A stretch of DNA of 64,000 nt from Neptuniibacter caesariensis (lineage in GTDB: Bacteria; Pseudomonadota; Gammaproteobacteria; Pseudomonadales; Balneatricaceae), in contig NZ_CH724126.1 in NCBI RefSeq assembly GCF_000153345.1, forward strand, positions 470,493 to 534,492. The letters are read 5' to 3'. The notes under the pieces were generated by a model, which made no database searches, was not told the DNA's origin, and worked only from the letters and a program-made list of their open reading frames with translations. Position numbers and translations under genes: made by a program. Of the stretch, positions 61,272 through 64,000 are shown piece after piece (within the stretch, counting starts at the first letter, position 1; each line of letters opens with the position of its first letter).

Positions 61272-62270
61272 ATGGCTACTGCATTCGGCTCCGTTTTTAT
61301 GCCTGAAATGTCAATCACCTGGTTTGACGGTTCTAGCTGGAGTGCGGTCGAAATGGTCCCTAGTGACAGCATTAGTATGCACCCGGGTGCCCATGTGTTG
61401 CACTATTCCAGCACCTGCTTTGAAGGTTTGAAAGCATTCCGTCATGAAGATGGTTCGGTAAAGATTTTCCGTATTGATCGTAACGTTTCGCGTATGGCAC
61501 AGAGTGCTCGCTTGCTAGCACTGCCAGAGCTGGATGAAGAGTTCATGACGAAAATGATTCTGGATACGGTGACGCGTTTTAAGTCGGACGTTCCAGCGCC
61601 TCCGGGTTCTATGTATATTCGTCCAACACTGTTTGGTACTGAACCGGCGATTGGTAAAGCGGCGGCTCCTTCTGAAACCGCTTGCTTCTATGTACTGCTA
61701 TCCCCGGTAGGTGACTATTTTGCTGGTGGTGATCGTGCATTACGTTTGCTGGTCGATGATCAGGGCCTGCGTTGCGCACCCCACAACGGTATGATCAAAA
61801 GCGGTGGTAACTATGCAAGTGCGCTGCTGCCAACGATGCGTGCGAAAGAGAAATATAACGTAGATCAGGTTCTGTTCTGCCCGAACGGTGATGTTCAGGA
61901 GACAGGTGCGGCAAACTTCCTGCTTATTGACGGTGATGAAGTAATCACTCGCGATCTGGATGAAAGCTTCCTGCACGGTGTGACTCGTGATTCTGTTCTG
62001 CAGATTGCCCGTGACAACGGGTTGAAAGTATCAGAGCGCCGTCTGACTGTTGAAGAGCTTCTGGAACGTGCTGCAAAACCTGGTTGTGAAGCGGCTCTGT
62101 CCGGTACTGCGGCCGTTCTGGCACCTGTAGGAACATTGGTTTACGGCGATAAAGAGTATACCGTTGGCGATGGTGGTATTGGTGAAACTACCCTGAAGCT
62201 GCGTAAAGCCCTGAATGACATTCAGTGGGGTAAAGCGGAAGATAAGCACGGTTGGCTGACTGACGTTTAA
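61272..62270 (+). CDS. ilvE: Branched-chain amino-acid aminotransferase
   Basis: PLP fold-type IV aminotransferase of 332 residues, last step of Ile/Val/Leu synthesis and first step of their breakdown. The Schiff-base Lys is in MIKSGGNYASALLP, and HYSSTCFEGLKAFRHEDG, GSMYIRPTLFGTEP and VQETGAANFLLIDG are typical of the longer (type II) BCAT group. GGAAGG precedes the ATG at 61272, so the 17-codon extension to 61221 is not used. Transcribed singly and ended by the palindromic terminator. Confidence 0.92.
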   Translation: MATAFGSVFMPEMSITWFDGSSWSAVEMVPSDSISMHPGAHVLHYSSTCFEGLKAFRHEDGSVKIFRIDRNVSRMAQSARLLALPELDEEFMTKMILDTVTRFKSDVPAPPGSMYIRPTLFGTEPAIGKAAAPSETACFYVLLSPVGDYFAGGDRALRLLVDDQGLRCAPHNGMIKSGGNYASALLPTMRAKEKYNVDQVLFCPNGDVQETGAANFLLIDGDEVITRDLDESFLHGVTRDSVLQIARDNGLKVSERRLTVEELLERAAKPGCEAALSGTAAVLAPVGTLVYGDKEYTVGDGGIGETTLKLRKALNDIQWGKAEDKHGWLTDV

Positions 62271-62284
62271 TCGGCTTTAACCTT

Positions 62285-62314
62285 AAAAAAAGCAGGCCTA
62301 GGCCTGCTTTTTTT
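62285..62314. terminator. Bidirectional terminator between ilvE and glnE
   Basis: A perfect 30-bp palindrome: seven A, GCAGGCCTAGGCCTGC, seven T. It serves both convergent genes. Confidence 0.92.
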
Positions 62315-62326
62315 ATGCCTGGGATA

Positions 62327-64000
62327 TTACTGCATCGTCTTTTCCCAGATGCAGGCAACAGCCTGACGCATATCTTTCATCTCAGAATCTGAAATTGTAT
62401 TTGAACGTTCCTGCAAGGTTTGCCTGTGTCCTACCGCCCGGTAGGCTTTATAGGCTTCGCGCAGTGTTTCAGCTTCTTCAGAACTAATGAGCTCAGTTCG
62501 TTCAGCCGCATCGAGAATTCGAATGTTGTCGGTAAACTCATAGAGCTCAGGGTACTGCTGAGCATTTAGTAGCGTTAAGTACTGTACCAGGAACTCGATA
62601 TCCACAATTCCACCGCGATCATGCTTGAGATGGAAAACCGGATTCTCTTCGTTACTACTGTTTTTACTGCCCAGATGCGAGCGCATCTTCTCGCGCATCT
62701 CTGCCACTTCTTCCAGTAGCTTTCCTTTTTCCCTCGGCAGAGAAAGGATCTGCGCGCGTACCTCTTCGAAGCGTTGCTGCAGTTGGGTATCGCCAGCAAC
62801 CATGCGGGCACGAACCAATGCCTGGTGTTCCCATGTCCAGGCCTCTTTGTTCTGGTAATCAGAGAAGGATTTCAATGAACTTACCAATAGTCCGGAGTTG
62901 CCGGAAGGGCGCAGGCGCATATCCACTTCATAGAGTTGCCCGGAGGTTGTGAAGGTATTGAGGATATGGATGATCTTCTGTCCAAGACGGGTAAAGAAAA
63001 CCGAATTAGCTATCTGCTTGTCGCCATCGGTAAACAGGTTAGGATCGGAATCATGGATAAATACCAGATCTAAATCGGATCCATAAGAGAGCTCAATCCC
63101 CCCCATCTTGCCATAACCCAACACGATAAAGTCAGGATTGCACGGCACACCTGCTGATTTCTGCGGAGATCCATGCTTCTCAGTCATGATCTTCCAGGCG
63201 ATATCCACAACTGCTTCGAGAATAACCTCAGCTGTCCAGGTGAGGTAATCGCTGACTTTCATCAAAGGAAGAGCGCCTGTTATTTCAGAGGCTGCAACTT
63301 TTAGCGAATGGGCGTTTTTAAAGTAACGCAAGCAGTCCATCAACTGTTCGGTATCTTCTTCCGGGATACGCAGCAACTGCTGTCGGAGTTCACTATTTAA
63401 CTGCTCTTTATTGGGTGGTGAGTACAGCGAGTTCGGATCAATCAGTTCATCCAGCAAGATCGGTTGCTTAGTGAGCTTTTCCGAGAACCAGTTTGAAGCG
63501 GAGCAAAGTTTCACTAACTGTTGCGATGCAACGGGGTTCTCGGCCAGCAGCACTAAATAGGCTGAACGGCGCAGGATCGCTTGAATTAACTGAAGGACCC
63601 GTCCAAGGGTCTCCGTCGAATTTTCAACCTGAGATGTCTCGCGCAATAGAATAGGCAGAACCGCAAGAAGTCTTTCCTGAGCGATTTGCTGCAACATCTT
63701 AACCGTGCGGGACTGACGTAAAGAATCGATGAGCTCCCATGCTTTAGCTGCATCGTCAAAGCCCTGTTCATTAAGAATCTCAACCGCGTGCTCTTCTTCC
63801 AGATCATCATTCCATAGCGACAACCAGGTTTGATCTTCGCAGCCTTGTTCATCTTGCTCGCTTTCCTCACTAGGTGCGATCAGGTCAGCAAAATGGATAC
63901 GGACATTATTACGATAGTTTTCCAGGCTCTCGGTAAAGCCTTCCCAGCTATCAAAGCCCATACTGTAGGCAAGGCGAAGTTGTTCCTGTTCGTCTATCGG
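62327..64000 (-). CDS. glnE: Bifunctional glutamine synthetase adenylyltransferase/adenylyl-removing enzyme, C-terminal part
   Basis: Partial gene; the frame stays open to base 64000 (13 codons, PIDEQEQLRLAYS, upstream of the first internal Met), so the N-terminal half lies outside the window. The nucleotidyltransferase core has GYGKMGGIELSYGSDLDLVFIHD and VDMRLRPSGNSGLLVSS; the C-terminal helical region has FHLKHDRGGIVDIEFLVQYL. This is the adenylyltransferase domain and the joining PII-responsive part. It links functionally with the PII proteins at 18093 and 19914. Confidence 0.95.
   Translation of the reverse strand, partial: PIDEQEQLRLAYSMGFDSWEGFTESLENYRNNVRIHFADLIAPSEESEQDEQGCEDQTWLSLWNDDLEEEHAVEILNEQGFDDAAKAWELIDSLRQSRTVKMLQQIAQERLLAVLPILLRETSQVENSTETLGRVLQLIQAILRRSAYLVLLAENPVASQQLVKLCSASNWFSEKLTKQPILLDELIDPNSLYSPPNKEQLNSELRQQLLRIPEEDTEQLMDCLRYFKNAHSLKVAASEITGALPLMKVSDYLTWTAEVILEAVVDIAWKIMTEKHGSPQKSAGVPCNPDFIVLGYGKMGGIELSYGSDLDLVFIHDSDPNLFTDGDKQIANSVFFTRLGQKIIHILNTFTTSGQLYEVDMRLRPSGNSGLLVSSLKSFSDYQNKEAWTWEHQALVRARMVAGDTQLQQRFEEVRAQILSLPREKGKLLEEVAEMREKMRSHLGSKNSSNEENPVFHLKHDRGGIVDIEFLVQYLTLLNAQQYPELYEFTDNIRILDAAERTELISSEEAETLREAYKAYRAVGHRQTLQERSNTISDSEMKDMRQAVACIWEKTMQ

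Overview
The window is chromosomal DNA of a marine-type gammaproteobacterium. The closest fit is the Oceanospirillales/Oceanospirillaceae, judged from the mix of core genes (rep, comM, ubiK, glnE, waaC/waaF, amtB with PII proteins), a long arginine succinyltransferase (AST) operon and an unusually high density of cyclic-di-GMP proteins. This placement is inference from gene content, not from a marker-gene tree.

Host layout, left to right: a CpxRA-like two-component pair (1-2086); a polar amino-acid ABC transporter (2539-5529) and an EamA permease; an AST-type operon on the minus strand, astC-M20 peptidase-DUF1338-astA-astD-astB (6490-13646), with no astE visible; a PAS-GGDEF-EAL protein; a GST and an Old Yellow Enzyme; a nitrogen-sensing block of PII-AmtB-PII (18093-20252) with a recognisable sigma-54 promoter and NtrC site; ubiK; a degenerate GGDEF/EAL protein; and comM. 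To the right of comM lie another GGDEF-EAL protein, rep helicase, cytochrome c5, tRNA-Arg(CCG), a frameshifted dienelactone hydrolase, a PQQ-type sugar dehydrogenase, a MOSC protein, a CoA-transferase, LysR/SDR, a ybdL-yafV aminotransferase/omega-amidase pair, more c-di-GMP genes, tRNA-Thr(TGT), a chemoreceptor, a CZB-type diguanylate cyclase, the LPS core genes waaC-waaF plus a phosphoethanolamine-transferase-like sulfatase, ilvE, and the 3' part of glnE running off the window.

The exceptional region is 23161-33115. comM (yifB) is cut just before its Walker A codons by an AT-rich element of 9,955 bp. Removing exactly 9,955 bp restores an uninterrupted 503-residue ComM frame. The element encodes its own large serine recombinase next to the right end, a MobV relaxase with a pMV158-like oriT hairpin, and a P2-A-like HUH replication endonuclease, so it looks like an integrative mobilizable element that may replicate as a circle. 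Its ends carry a 12-bp inverted repeat that rebuilds a near-symmetrical attP around a CT dinucleotide.

The cargo has two modules. Module A (about 23161-24372) is a 64-residue peptide with a Gly-Gly site followed at once by a 2OG-Fe(II) oxygenase, a RiPP-like arrangement. A decayed copy of the element's own end follows it, which suggests later accretion. Module B (24491-27830) is a three-TM membrane protein with a proline-rich tail, two overlapping proline-rich micropeptides (40 and 34 residues), a DprA-family Rossmann protein and a fusion of a nucleophile-less HAD domain with a PRPP-binding phosphoribosyltransferase. The membrane-protein tail and both micropeptides share the pattern PP[EP][PST]R[NMV]I. 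Module B is my best candidate for an undescribed, possibly anti-phage, system. The functional assignment is inference.
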